DNA from: Parastagonospora avenae f. sp. tritici 18332-5
Taxonomy: Eukaryota > Ascomycota > Dothideomycetes > Pleosporales > Phaeosphaeriaceae
Length of the DNA stretch: 64,000 nucleotides
Assembly: GCA_022559985.1 (NCBI GenBank)
Contig: JAFJTR010000017.1
Span: 248,001 to 312,000 of the forward strand
Reading direction: 5' to 3'
Shown: positions 1 to 11,300 of the stretch, piece after piece
Layout: each line of letters opens with the position of its first letter
Position numbering within the stretch: the stretch's first letter is position 1
Notes under the pieces: generated by a model
Database searches by the model: none
Seen by the model: the letters and a program-made list of their open reading frames with translations, nothing else
What the model was told of the DNA's origin: nothing
Program-made: the position numbers and the translations under genes

Positions 1-20
1 ACGATATTGACCCAACTTAC

Positions 21-251
21 ATCCCGGCCTAGACACGCTTCGATAAACTTGTAGGCCCAGCGATCGTCGATTATGAGGATGCAGAGTAGGCCTTCACTTG
101 AATACAGAGCGTCACCCTGAAGCAGGTAGTGCACGACACTAGGTAGCCTGGATTGATCTATCTCTTCTTTGATCAGTTCTCCTTCCATCCATCGCTCCCC
201 ATCAAAATCGAGACACCAGTTTCGAAACTTTTTCAGCCAGTACGGGCGGTG
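21..251 (-). CDS. possible internal exon of an unidentified gene (partial)
   Basis: On the minus strand 77 codons are open between a TAG acceptor at 252-254 and a GTAAGT donor at 20-15. The peptide reads like normal protein (for example the stretches YWLKKFRNWCLDF and VVHYLLQGDALY) and has no low-complexity bias. An upstream exon may lie at about 347-530, joined through a GTAATG donor near 346; its peptide includes DLQILSNPTTAPGS. I do not recognise the family. The gene would continue beyond base 1. The alternative is a chance open frame. Confidence 0.3.
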
Positions 252-728
252 CTAATGCCCTCTCCACGCATCATTCACCTCCGATGAAGGAAGTTTCATA
301 TCCAAGGCTCTTTCTTCTGAAACCTTCCCGGAGACACATTACGCAGGGAAGCCGCTCAGTGTCATCATGAACCCAGCGCGAGCCCGGAGCTGTTGTGGGG
401 TTTGAAAGGATTTGAAGGTCAAAATGCCTCCGATTCCACCATCTAGTGAGGCTCCATCGAGAAGCTGGATCGATGCTCCTTCTGCAGCTGTAACAAGGAC
501 AGAGATTTTGTTGATAGATGATGCAATACATCAACGTGGTAGTGGTGATGGTGGTGTTGTAGTTGGAGGGCTGCTATCGCGTCAGACTCGCGACTTCCCT
601 GCATGAAGATCGGCGCGGCTCCTTCCGCGTCCCAGAATCGCGATACCTCCTCCACTTTCCTACACATCCCCCATATCACAAGACAGACTCGATGCCCTCC
701 GACGAGCGCTAGCCCGCCGCCTTCACCA
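252..728. other. 5' region of the GT90 gene, possible upstream exon on minus strand
   Basis: The left part may hold the upstream exon of the minus-strand partial gene. The right part is the promoter and leader of the GT90 gene. The GT90 frame stays open upstream to an ATG at 603, so 603 is an alternative start adding 42 residues of Ser/Pro-rich sequence. I see no other feature. Confidence 0.4.
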
Positions 729-3700
729 ATGCACCCGGTCGCTTCTTTCGTTCTAGAAAATGTGTACAAACACCACACCCTCCTAGTCCCGCTAGTCTTC
801 ACCATCTTCGCAACGGTTACGAACATTCACCAGCCAATCCAGCATGCGCTCCTCATAACGGCAGTTTCTTGGCTCATAATCTGGCTGGTCACGGCTTTCA
901 AGGCGGGGATATGGTCCGGTGTCAGCACCAAGAGGAGGAAGATAAGCGGACTCGCAGGCGCATGTCTTGCATTCGCCCACATCTGCGATAGGGTCGCATG
1001 CGACAAGCGGGGGACATGGACGACAAAGGTACGCAGCGACACAATCGACTGGAAGATATATGCTTACTATCCTCAAGGGTCTACTACCGCTTCTCGTGGT
1101 CCTCCTCACAAACGTGGTCCTTCCCAAGCTCGCCTCGCTACCTACCCACGATTCTCACGATGATGCCGCGAAAGAGGCCAACGACTCAGACCCGCAGTTA
1201 CAGAACTATTCATCCGTCTTCTTGTTCTTGATCACTGGGTCTGCTACGACTGCGCTTCTTGCCTACACTTTACCTGCTACCATCGTGCTTGGGCTGAGTA
1301 GTGCCATCTTCACAGCAGTCGGACTAGTCCTGCTTGAGAGAGCCACCAGAGGCGTTGAAGATGACGATACAAGTGGCATGTATGAATCCATGCCTGGGAC
1401 TGGCACTCAGACTGGGCGTAGCCGTAGTAGGAACACTCCCACCGCATCGCAATTGAGCGTTCTTCGAGACGTTTCCGCTACTCTGGCCTTGATTTGTATA
1501 TTGGCTTCGATGTCCATGGAACCATCCATTTACAACATCTACCGAGAGCCACCTTCAAGAAAACACCAACAACACTGGACAAAGGGACATGATTCTGCGA
1601 TCCTGCAGCGAATCGCATGGATAATACCCGTAACTGTTACTACTAACGCATTGATGTACATTTTAGTAAGTTAACTTGCTTTCCAACTTCTCTTTAAGCA
1701 GAACGTATTTCAAGCCATGCCTTTCAGTCCAAGCCTGTCATTACTCGATCTGACCGTCTGCAGCTTTCTCAGCATGGAGCTGTACATACCTCTCTCCACA
1801 TTATATCTGCTTTCATACTCGCCAAAATACACTTCTCGATCTCTTTTATAAGTGTAGCATTCGCCATCATCTTCGGATTAACTTCTGTCTTTTTCTCGAG
1901 TACCGAATCATCTGTCGCTACTTTCATAGACGCGCGGAGCTCAACGCGTACCGCCAAGCGCATCATTTTTGGAGTTTCGGCATTCTTGGTCGGAACACTA
2001 CTGTTTCAATATGCTTCTAGAGTGCAACCTCAGAAGTTTACAGATGCCCCTTCGAAATTGCCTACCACTACTCCATCTTCGCCATTTGAGCCAATACCAC
2101 TCGATGTCAGCAACGGACACCCAGCTGCACAATTGATCAACGCGGCAGAGACAGAGTTTCAGAACGTCATGGATCGTCAGTCCAAGTCTTTAGCAGCTGC
2201 CGTTCAAGAGTATCGCCGCAGGTATGGAATAGCACCACCACCAAACTTCGACAAGTGGTATGAGTTTGCAGTCCGCAACGAAGTAGTCATGATTGACGAA
2301 TATGACATGATCAACGAGATGCTTCTACCTTTCTGGGCCATCAAACCCGCAACAATACGTTCAAGGATCACCAGGGAGCTGGGTGGTGAAGACAGCGCTT
2401 TGATTGGAGTTGCCATTCGTGACGGTGCGGTTGTCTACATCGAGAAAGGCGACGAGTGGCAACGACAAGCGACCACTGGCATGTTGGAAAAGTTTGTTAA
2501 ATATTTGCCAGATATGGATCTAGGCTTCAACGTTCATGATGAACCACGGGTCGTAGTAGCCGACAGTGTCCTTGCAGCGATGGTCAGTAAAGCACGAGAT
2601 GAGGTGTTGCCACGTGTAGCGAAGTACGAGTCTCCGAGCAATACCTTCTCAGGCCGGCCAGAGGACATGAACGATGGTAAGCGGTTTACGGAAACGTACG
2701 TTTCCAACTTCAATAGGTTTTCCCATCAGCAGACATGGACCCATTCCCGCCTCTCTTGCCCCATCAACAGTCCTGCGCAGGCCTATGAGGATGGCGCACC
2801 GGACAACCTCACTGCCTACGCCACAGGCCCGCTTCAGTACATCTACAATACGACGGCCTTTTCTGACATCTGCATCTCACCTTCGCTTTCCTCTACGTTT
2901 GGCTTCTTCGAGCGCCCCAACGCTTTCAACATCATTCACGAACTCACTCCAATCTTCTCGCAATCCAAGATATCCAGCTTCCAGGATATCCTCTACCCCA
3001 GCCCATGGTACTGGAGTGGAAAAGTTAAATATGACGAGTCTGCCGACACTTCCTGGGAAAACAAGACCAACGCCCTCTACTGGCGCGGTTCCACCACCGG
3101 TGGCTTCTCTCGCAACGGCGGCTGGCGACGTCAACACCGCCAGCACGTCGTCCAACACATCAACGCCCCGGACACCGCCCAAATCGTCGTCCCCGAAACT
3201 CCAAACTCAAAGAAACATACCGTCGTCAACATCGACCGCCGCAGCCGCAAATACCTCATCGACGTGCATTTCTCGCACATCGGCCAATGCGATCCAGGCG
3301 ACTGCGACGCACAGCAAGAATTCTTCCACGTCACGGACCGCGCCGACGCCGGCGACGCCTGGTACTTCAAACATCTGCTCGACATGGACGGCAACGCCTT
3401 CAGCGGCCGCTTCTACAGCTTCCTCAAATCCCGCAGCCTCACGTACAAAATGGCAGTCTTCCGCGAGTGGCACGCCGAGTGGCTCAAACCTTGGGTGCAT
3501 TATATTCCACTCAGCTTGCGCGGCGACGAGCATCTTGATCTTGTGAGGTGGTTTAGCGGCGACGAGAACGAGAAGGGTGGGAATGACGGGCCGAGTAAAA
3601 GTGGGAATGGGGATTCTGAGGGCGAGAGAAAGGCGAGGGAGATTGCGCAGCGCAGCACAATTTGGCATGCTAAAGTTCTCCGGAATGTGGATTTTGAAGT

Positions 3701-3779
3701 ATGGTTTTTCAGACTGCTTTTGGAGTATGGGCGGGTGGTGGATGATGCGAGGGAGGGGATTGGGTATCCTGGACCGTAG
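729..3779 (+). CDS. GT90 (CAP10-domain) membrane glycosyltransferase
   Basis: Exons 729-1028, 1078-1665 and 1728-3779 give 979 residues. Introns of 49 bp (GTACGC...CAAG) and 62 bp (GTAAGT...TTTCAG) are both phase 0. The first ~400 residues carry many hydrophobic helices (for example LLITAVSWLIIWLV and LLPLLVVLLTNVVLP), so the N-terminus is a multi-pass membrane region. The rest is the CAP10/GT90 domain (old name DUF821), recognisable by IFSQSKISSFQDILYPSP and LYWRGSTTGGFSRNGGWRRQ and by the final conserved part around VHFSHIGQCDPGDC. Related fungal proteins, such as Cryptococcus CAP10 and CXT1, transfer sugars in Golgi synthesis of capsule or glycans, so a Golgi role is likely. The exact sugar cannot be read from sequence. 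ATG 729 was chosen because it directly precedes the first membrane helix; ATG 603 is the alternative. Confidence 0.88.
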
Positions 3780-4725
3780 GAGTGTGGGGGGATTTGCGTT
3801 AGGTATTTATGCATTATGCCAGCAGTTTTGTTTACGAGCTTTGGTGTTGGCTGGTACGCGTAATTCTTATGTTTGGGTACGGATGGGGGTTCAGTATAGG
3901 GTTTTGCTGCCGTCTTCTATTATCTGCCACTGGCTGTTAAAGTTGTGAGGGTTTGTGGCGAACTGTGCATCTAGTCTTCGCTTCCTCTCATGGGGAGTTC
4001 GCATGTCGAACGCGGGCAAGTCTTCGCAGACAAGCAAGAACTGAGCGAAATCGAGACATCTTGTGGTCTTGGATCAATACTCGGACAAAGGCGTTCACGA
4101 GTCACCTTGCTGTCAGCAGGCGATGGATGGCAGCCGGGTCTACATCCTGACGTGTTTGTGATGGTAAAAGCTTGATTGGATGGACTGACTAAACTATCTA
4201 CAGAGTGAGATATCCCATCATAAACACGATGAGTTTCTATGTTAGTAATAGGGTAGCCAGCTGCGGAATTGTACAAGGCGGGTGAGTCGAAACGTGCAAT
4301 GATGCTTTCTTAAAGGGCAGTGCCCGCTGTGGTATTGGAATTGTGCCCAATTGTTGGTACTATCGTATTGTTGACCCTTTGCCAATACTGTGGGGGCGTT
4401 GGCTGCCATCTCCGAATCATGTATGGTGCAAGTGTCCCCTCAGATCGGATCTGGTGCCAACGACCTCGAGCATCATTCCACAGGCTCCTTGTGACTTGCT
4501 GCCATAGTTGTGCTAGGGCCAACGTCGTTGAGAATAGGCAGTTTCGACCGAGGTTACTAGTTGGGACTCGTCGAAGATCTTGTCTCGCCGATCTATGGAG
4601 CAACCAGAGCGAAACCGTTATGTTGTATTTTTAAGATCCATGGCCGCCACGTTGGGCGGTCCGTAGGTTCACTTGTAGCCTTTGGTCGGATTCTGCGCGG
4701 GTGTGTTCGCGGTATCGTGGGTAGA
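3780..4725. other. intergenic region between convergent GT90 and MED10
   Basis: This holds the two facing 3' ends. No open frame exceeds about 100 codons and none reads like a known protein. I see nothing else. Confidence 0.5.
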
Positions 4726-5300
4726 TCATGGATCAATTGTTGTTCCCGTAATTGGGACCTTCCCGCCGGTGGCTTCGATAGCTCTCTCGATATCGCCTTT
4801 CATTTCCGGAATGGCGATCTGGAGCTGATGTGCAATCTGAGCTTGGAGCGCTTGTAGTGCCTCCGAGCGGCCCTTGAGCATTTGGTTCATGCGCTGCACT
4901 GTCTCGACAAACTCGCGATTGTAGATGTCTGGATTTCTAGAGCCCTCGACATACATGACGATTTCGGGCGGGATAAGCACATGGATCGCGGGCGCTGTTC
5001 GAGATAGCTTCACCAAGTTCTGAATGAGCGACTGGCTGGGGATTATTAGCCTCGAGTACTTTCACTGTTGCTAGGAAAATCGGGGAGACAAGCATACATC
5101 TCACGCTTCATAGCCTCATGCGTCGGGCTGCCACGGTGGTCATATGATTGAACTATCAGGTTGTATAAGTTTTGTACAATGTCTTTGAGCTGAGTCTCGA
5201 CATCTAGGTACACCGCTGTGCTGGAGGTCAGCTATATTCATGGTTAGAGCTGGAAACTCTCACATTCGGAAGTTTCTTCTGTAGGCGCTTCCATAGACAT
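4726..5300 (-). CDS. MED10: Mediator complex subunit 10
   Basis: Exons 5264-5300, 5098-5215 and 4726-5035 give 154 residues. Introns are 48 bp (GTGAGA, branch CTAAC, CACAG) and 62 bp (GTATGC...CCCCAG); each restores the frame. MED10/Nut2 is a middle-module subunit of the Mediator co-activator of RNA polymerase II in the nucleus. Family marks are the helical N-terminus DVETQLKDIVQNLYNL and the hallmark stretch IPPEIVMYVEGSRNPDIYNR followed by EFVETVQRMNQMLKGR. The length suits the family. The start is inferred: MSMEAPTEETSE is the only short leader that splices in frame through the CACAG acceptor. It is divergent from the PXA gene, with 236 bp between start codons. Confidence 0.9.
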
Positions 5301-5536
5301 GTTGCGCGTCTTCGTAGATTATCCTGCGAAAGAAGGTTGGTCGTGGGAGACTCGGCGGGGACGGGCGCGCAAGGGCACAAACAACGCGCTAAAACCCCGG
5401 GCAAACTCACCTTCCACGAATTCACGTCATCACTCTTCACACTCACCTGTTCACCACACAGCAACACTCGCCCGTAATCGCCATCACGTGCAAACTGCCT
5501 GCACATGGTCGTAGTTATGAACGACATTCGAACATA
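5301..5536. promoter_or_regulatory. bidirectional promoter region of MED10 and the PXA gene
   Basis: Only 236 bp separate the two divergent start codons, so the core promoters and leaders of both genes must lie here unless a leader is longer than modelled. A CACGTG-like core (TCACGTGC) sits near 5483-5490. No TATA box is evident. The regulatory role is an inference from spacing. Confidence 0.5.
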
Positions 5537-8375
5537 ATGGCGACGACACACTGGGAAGCGGACGAACTACCTGCAAGTCCAAAGGCCTCGAATCATGGAA
5601 GCGAGCAGCCATATCAACCGCGTACGGCTGGCGCAACACGAACAACCGATACACCAAAGCTTCACTCTGACACTACTTCGAACAGAGCAACTGCGGCATT
5701 TGTCCGTCGCACTCTATGTTCGCACAACGTGCTCCTCGGAAACGGCGAGAGGGGGCGTACTACGCCGCGTCCTATTGAAGAAGTACTACCACCACTTACC
5801 AGTTCGAACGAGGTTGATCTCCAGCTATACGGTATCATCTCGGTGATCATCAAAGAATTTGTGCAGACGTGGTACTCAAAGATCACGCCCGATCATGTAT
5901 TCGTCAATGAAGTGCTCCAGATCATCGCTCATTGCACGAGAGGTCTCGAGCAACGCCTTCGCAAGGTGGATCTGGAGGCCATGCTCCTAGACGAGATTCC
6001 CGATCTGCTCGAAGCACACTTGAGTTGTAGGTGTCTGCAACCCCTGAGCTTCAGTGTGATGCATATCTAATTAAACACCGTGAAGCTGTACGCCTGGCGA
6101 AGCAGCAAGCGTCATCGTCACAATCATTGGCCTCAAGCCCTCGTCTAATCTACCATACTATCCACCCGCACCCTGCACTCAGTCCTGTTCCCACCGATGC
6201 TGTGCCATCGACTACTGTTGAGCAACGGGAAAACGAATCCGCTTGGCGCCAATTGCTCGTCCAGGGCCTCTTGGTTGTTTTACTGCCTACTGAAGATTTG
6301 GGAAATTGCTGTCTTCGTGCTCTAGTGGCAGAGATATTTGCCGAAATGATCCTCGGAAATGGCATTAGTGGCAAGGCCTGTGAGGGCTGGCTGCTATGGG
6401 AAGGTATCACAAGCATAGCAAAGGTTTTGCAGACCGATGCTGCAAAAGAGGAGATTCGCCGACCAGATGACCCGATTCCAGGGCAATCGATGACCCGTTT
6501 AGAACGATATGGCCTTTTGTCATCGGCACGAAACGAGGAGACCAGATCGCCAAATGCACTTGCATCCAGTCACATGACCAGGCCCGTGTCTATCTCGGGG
6601 CTTTTCTGGACCTTTATCCAATACATTATGTTGGCGTTTACAGCGCTGTGCGCGGTAGTCTCGACTTTGGCAACATCATCATCTCTTCCTCGGAGGTCTA
6701 TGATCAAGGACGCTTCACATGTCGAAGCATCGGACCAATCGCAGGTCTCTTCAGAGGCCACATCGCCGTCCACGCGCCCGTTGGGAAAGAAACGGCCTGT
6801 CGTAAGCATGAAGTTGTGGAGCTGCATCGCGCAGCTCACTCAATTGAGTGTTCGCATGCCTTGGCTTTCGGGCTCCATTTCAATGCTGCATTGGGGACTA
6901 CTGTCAGGCCCAGGCAAGGTGGGTGACACCGACTGTATATTGGATAGGTGAGTTGCGACAATTATTCCTTATTCCCTTCTGGTTGGCCAGCTATACAAGG
7001 GTCCGAGCACAGTGCAACACAAGGTGCATTTAGTCCCGCATAGGATTTCAGTCACTTGACTTCACTTCAGCGAATGCGACGGCCCGCAGGCTGGCACACC
7101 TTCAGCATCCTTGTCGGGGCGGCGCATCGTTCCATGCACGCCCCGGCACCCGTTCCGAGCGGCAAAATCGAAGCGTTTCGCACGAGGGGCTTGGCAACGA
7201 AACTCTGCCCTTGACCAACACCACAAAAACGGCGTCACGATGCGCGCACTATAGGTGGACTGCCCTTACATGCGCCAGATGATAGGGCAGGACCCACGCC
7301 ATATTGAGACCGCAACATGAGGACCGTAGCTTAAGCCGCCTTATCGTGGGCCTAGCCACTCCGGACGCTTACGCGCCGGTTGATTTGCCCACTCTATCCA
7401 GCTCGGGACTGGCCGTTGCTTCGCCAGACAGGACATTGGTCGCAGACCCTGATCATGCCACCAATGATCGCAGGATTGCGCCTCACTTTTCTACGGGTGT
7501 CCTGTATTTGACGAGGTTTGATATCGCCATCGTCGATCCACTTTGGTCGGAGTGCTCGAGGAATGATGCTCATGCTGACTGGCTTGGCTCGGCTCATAAG
7601 TTCGAAGGTGGCTAGTAGTCTCCATTCCGAGTCTACAACGCCCCGGAGCTCATTTCCTACATGCCACAAGATTTCCACGCAAGCATCCGGGCCCGCTGTA
7701 CCGTTTGGTGGCTGCCGGTTGAGCCTTTGGATCGCGAAGCTAACGGAACAAAATTCGAGGACTGCCTATGATTCGAGCTGCATTTTCGTGCGGAGGCAGG
7801 GGCAGAACAATCATGGGGCTGCCTTACGCGCTCTGGCTAACGGTATTCCGTGGAAGGTGTCATTGCAAAGCGCCTTGCAATGATGCCACTGAGGACCGCA
7901 CTGCGCATCGAGCCTTGCGTTTCAATTGCTAACCGCTGGCCAATCTAGGCTTCTATCGAACGTCATTCAAAGGCGCATTTTAAACCCCACCTTCTTACCA
8001 GCCATTCTCCGAACGCTCCGCGCTACGCTCTTTCCAAACAACGCTCTCGGACCCCCGCGTCAGCTGCCGTCGGATGACGAAGTCAAGGAGATCAAGCAGC
8101 GCTGTGCCGTCTCTCTACTTACCTTGTTACCGCCGAGCCTAGCGGCGAAATTCTTTGCGTCTGAGAAGCGCGAAGTACAGCTTGCAAATGTCGAAGAAGT
8201 TCTGGGCTGTCTTGACGACTCATATCTCAACAAGCATCTCATTTTTCAGATCGTTGAGTTGATTGTTCTACGGCTATTTCCGGAACTAGGAGTCCATGGT
8301 GTACGTGAATTGATGGAAGAGCGTTCGGTAGACGTGCATACAGAGCCACTTAGTCATTTTCGTGGACCGAGTTAG
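5537..8375 (+). CDS. PXA-domain protein with a 1 kb intron
   Basis: Exons 5537-6026, 6086-6947 and 7949-8375 give 592 residues. The PXA (PX-associated) domain spans about residues 95-290: it runs from VDLQLYGIISVIIKEFVQTW to LLPTEDLGNCCLRALVAEIF and NGISGKACEGWLLWEG. A hydrophobic stretch follows (IQYIMLAFTALCAVVSTLA). The C-terminal conserved block includes TLFPNNALGP and YLNKHLIFQIVELIVLRLFP. PXA domains occur in sorting-nexin-like proteins such as Mdm1 that tether organelle membranes; this one lacks a PX domain, so a membrane-associated endosome or ER role is only inferred. Intron 1 (59 bp) is GTAGGT...GAAG with branch CTAAT. Intron 2 is 1,001 bp (GTGAGT at 6948, CAATCTAG ending 7948) and splits an Arg codon; the peptides on either side join seamlessly as in the family. 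Confidence 0.85.
6948..7948 (+). other. unusually long (1,001 bp) intron of the PXA gene
   Basis: Donor GTGAGT and acceptor CAATCTAG with a GCTAACC branch site 20 bp upstream are orthodox, but the length is 10-20 times that of other introns here. It contains short open frames (largest about 120 codons) with no recognisable protein, and a perfect 9 bp inverted repeat at 7860-7868/7875-7883. An old insertion is possible; no terminal repeats or target duplication were found by eye. Confidence 0.7.
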
Positions 8376-11300
8376 GGTAGAGTCTATCCATGCTAGCTTG
8401 CGATCATCTACATGCAAGGACTTCACCGCCACACACCTGAGAATCCGAACAGTGAAAGGATCTTTTCGCGGCAATCGTTGGTCAGAGCCCCAGAGTTTGG
8501 ACCCGTTTTGGTCGTACTAGCATATCATCAACCTGTGAATGGCCTAGCATGCATCGACTCCTGGTTGAGTCCATGTAAAAACAACTCATACTGCGTCGAC
8601 TTGATTGCTGTTATGGTAAAGGTACACCGCCGGACATGAAAAGAGGGGTTGTCGACCAATGAGAAAAATCATGGGAAAAAGTGTTGAGGTAGTACAAGAA
8701 TCCAGACTGCATGCGCCGTCGAGCACCTGACTATTCGAGGAAGTACCGAAAGCAAGTACACGAAAAAGCAAAGCGTAGTTCCCCGCAGTTCTATGCTACG
8801 CTGAGGCCACCAGCGCCGGATGAGTCTTTTCGTACTCCACCGTATGCAGCAAGCCGCGGCGGATTTACACATGTCAGTGAGGCGGATCACCGAGTCGATG
8901 GGCGGTGTAGGTAGGAAACTACCTGTCAAGATACGCTCTGCCCAGAGAAGCTCGGACATTGTCCTATATTCCATCAGGCCCCGGGGAGCTTCTCGGTCCG
9001 TGTCAGCATGAAATTCACAGGCCGGCAATCGTATACCTATCTGCAGGTGTCGACATTGCCAAATGAGCGGAAGCCTTCAAAAGGCATAGTACCGAACACC
9101 GATCAGTAGATGCTTAACTCCGTTCACTCGGTACTTCTCATCGCGGGACTCTCAAGTGTGTCAGAGGAATTCACGGGCACTACAATGAACACAGTAGTAC
9201 TCGTGACAATCAACGATGTTCGCTCAAATGGATGCAGACGTGGGCGCAACGCCCGGAAGATCACTTCACATGCTGTAAGGCTTTCCGCGGGTTCCTGAAA
9301 GTCCCGCCACCAAGTTGTGTAAGTCAAGGCGGTTTCGCGGCCAGCTTTTGCAGCCGAGATCAGCCTTGGATTGCGACCTCTGATTCAACTATTTCACGTG
9401 CAAGAAGAACCCTTTGCATTCGCCCACGTCTGGTTCTGTCCATGTTTCAGGAGTGAATCTTGCAGAAGCGACGGTGGCAGTAAAAGTTCACTAGTACCCC
9501 GCACGCCACCGCCTCAAGGTTTGGCCTTATCGCAAGCGATGTGTGCCTGAGGCCATGCAGGCTGCCGCCGAACTGTTTCAAAGCTCAATCGGTTGGGCAG
9601 CATGTTGCGAGAAAATAAGAGGGTTGCTGCGCCGTCCTGAGGCTCATCATGGAGACGATGACTTTCTACCTCAACATGCGATGACATCGTGTCGAATACC
9701 GCGCGCAACTAGAGCGCGTGCGTAGAGAAGGTCGCCGCTGACCCGCATCTCAGTATCCATCCAACTCCGAAGATCGAGTCAACACCCTGGATACCCGTTG
9801 AACTCTAATCCTGAGCTCGCACCGGCCCCCACCGGCCCCCACCACGTTCGCGCAAGGAACTGTGGATCCCTAGGACAATTCTTGAAACTAGACGCATTGT
9901 CCAGGAAGGAACGCTAAATCTCTTCGCGAAGAACCTGGCATCTATAATCAGTGATTTACACCTGGCGCGTTCGCCTCATTGACATGGTTCCCTTCCCACG
10001 CGCTGATCAAGACATTGACAAGGCTTCCATGCGAACTACCCAGGGGCCTCGCGACTTTTCCACGGACAACGGACAAGATGCCGAAAACGTCATGTTGATG
10101 CCCAAGGAACACGGGGTAGTTGACTCGACGCTGCAAGACATAACCTTAGAGGGAAATCATCGTGTTGCTAATCATCCTTGTGAGCATCCTTGCGGAGATA
10201 TGGGACGAACATCACCCTGGAAACAAAGTGAGGCGCTACCTCGCGACGGCCACCTTCTAATTGCCAATAGGTCATCGTTCATGCTCGGTCGAGCAATTAC
10301 GACAACGCAACTAGTAAGGGCCATGTATGACAAACTCGATGTACGCGTCAATGCAGACTTAACAAGCTTCACGGATGTCACCTGCGGTTGTAGCGGCACG
10401 TACAGCATGCCGCATCGAGCCCTTGACCTCCGCAGCTGACGTTAACTAGCTTCACACAGTAGATATTACAAAGCTTCATGTTGGTAAAGACATGGCTCCA
10501 CTATCGGCCTTCGATTACGGGTTTTACAAAAACGGGTGTATGCGTCTGACAGGCGGGAAGCTGCATCATGGATAGCAAGTATGGCGAAGATAAGCGGAGA
10601 CAACCAACAGGTATGAAGGTATGACGAACTCGTCGGACGAACTTGTAGGACGGGACATGTCTCACAGGGCCGGATCAGGCACAAAACGCGTGGGCAATAC
10701 TCATTTACACCTGAGGCGTTTCGCAAAATCGCAAGGTACTTCGTGAGTCGGTCGCGTTGACCACACGCTTTTTGGCGTTCGACACGTGCTGGGAGATTTC
10801 GGCTTGGCAATATCTGGCCACTAATGTTTCCTGCGATAACAGCCCGGAAGTAAATATGGTATCAATAAATTGTACTTCGGCACTCGAGCCCGAACACATG
10901 GCAAGTGCGGAACCTGACTGCTGTGTGACAATTAGACATTGGTAACACACAGACTTCAACCTTTAGGATGTGCCTCTGTACCTTCGAACTTCGGAAGAAC
11001 ATCAGCTAGCGGTTCCACCCGTACCGCGTTACACGGCATTCGATATCAGTCACGTGGAGACTAACGCAGGTACCTTTTCCTCGTCACGAACGTCAAACAC
11101 TAACATTCTCACATCTGCATCGTCTTCCACAAAAGGCGATCGTGATGACCACTGTCCAATTCCAGCAGCCTGTTGCAGCGCACAAGCCCAGCTCTCAACC
11201 CATTTCGCATCGTCTATTACCCTCACATTTTGAAGATCCCGCGATAAGCCCGTCCCAAGACAGTCAGTCAGAGTCGCACGTCCACTATTTTAGCTCTTGC

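Noticed and set aside
2674..3546. 290-codon open frame overlapping the GT90 gene in another phase
   Set aside because: It is Thr/Ser/Ala-rich shadow sequence; the GT90 frame has the conserved domain.
7304..7883. Short open frames inside the long PXA intron
   Set aside because: No recognisable motif, and the frames overlap each other on both strands.
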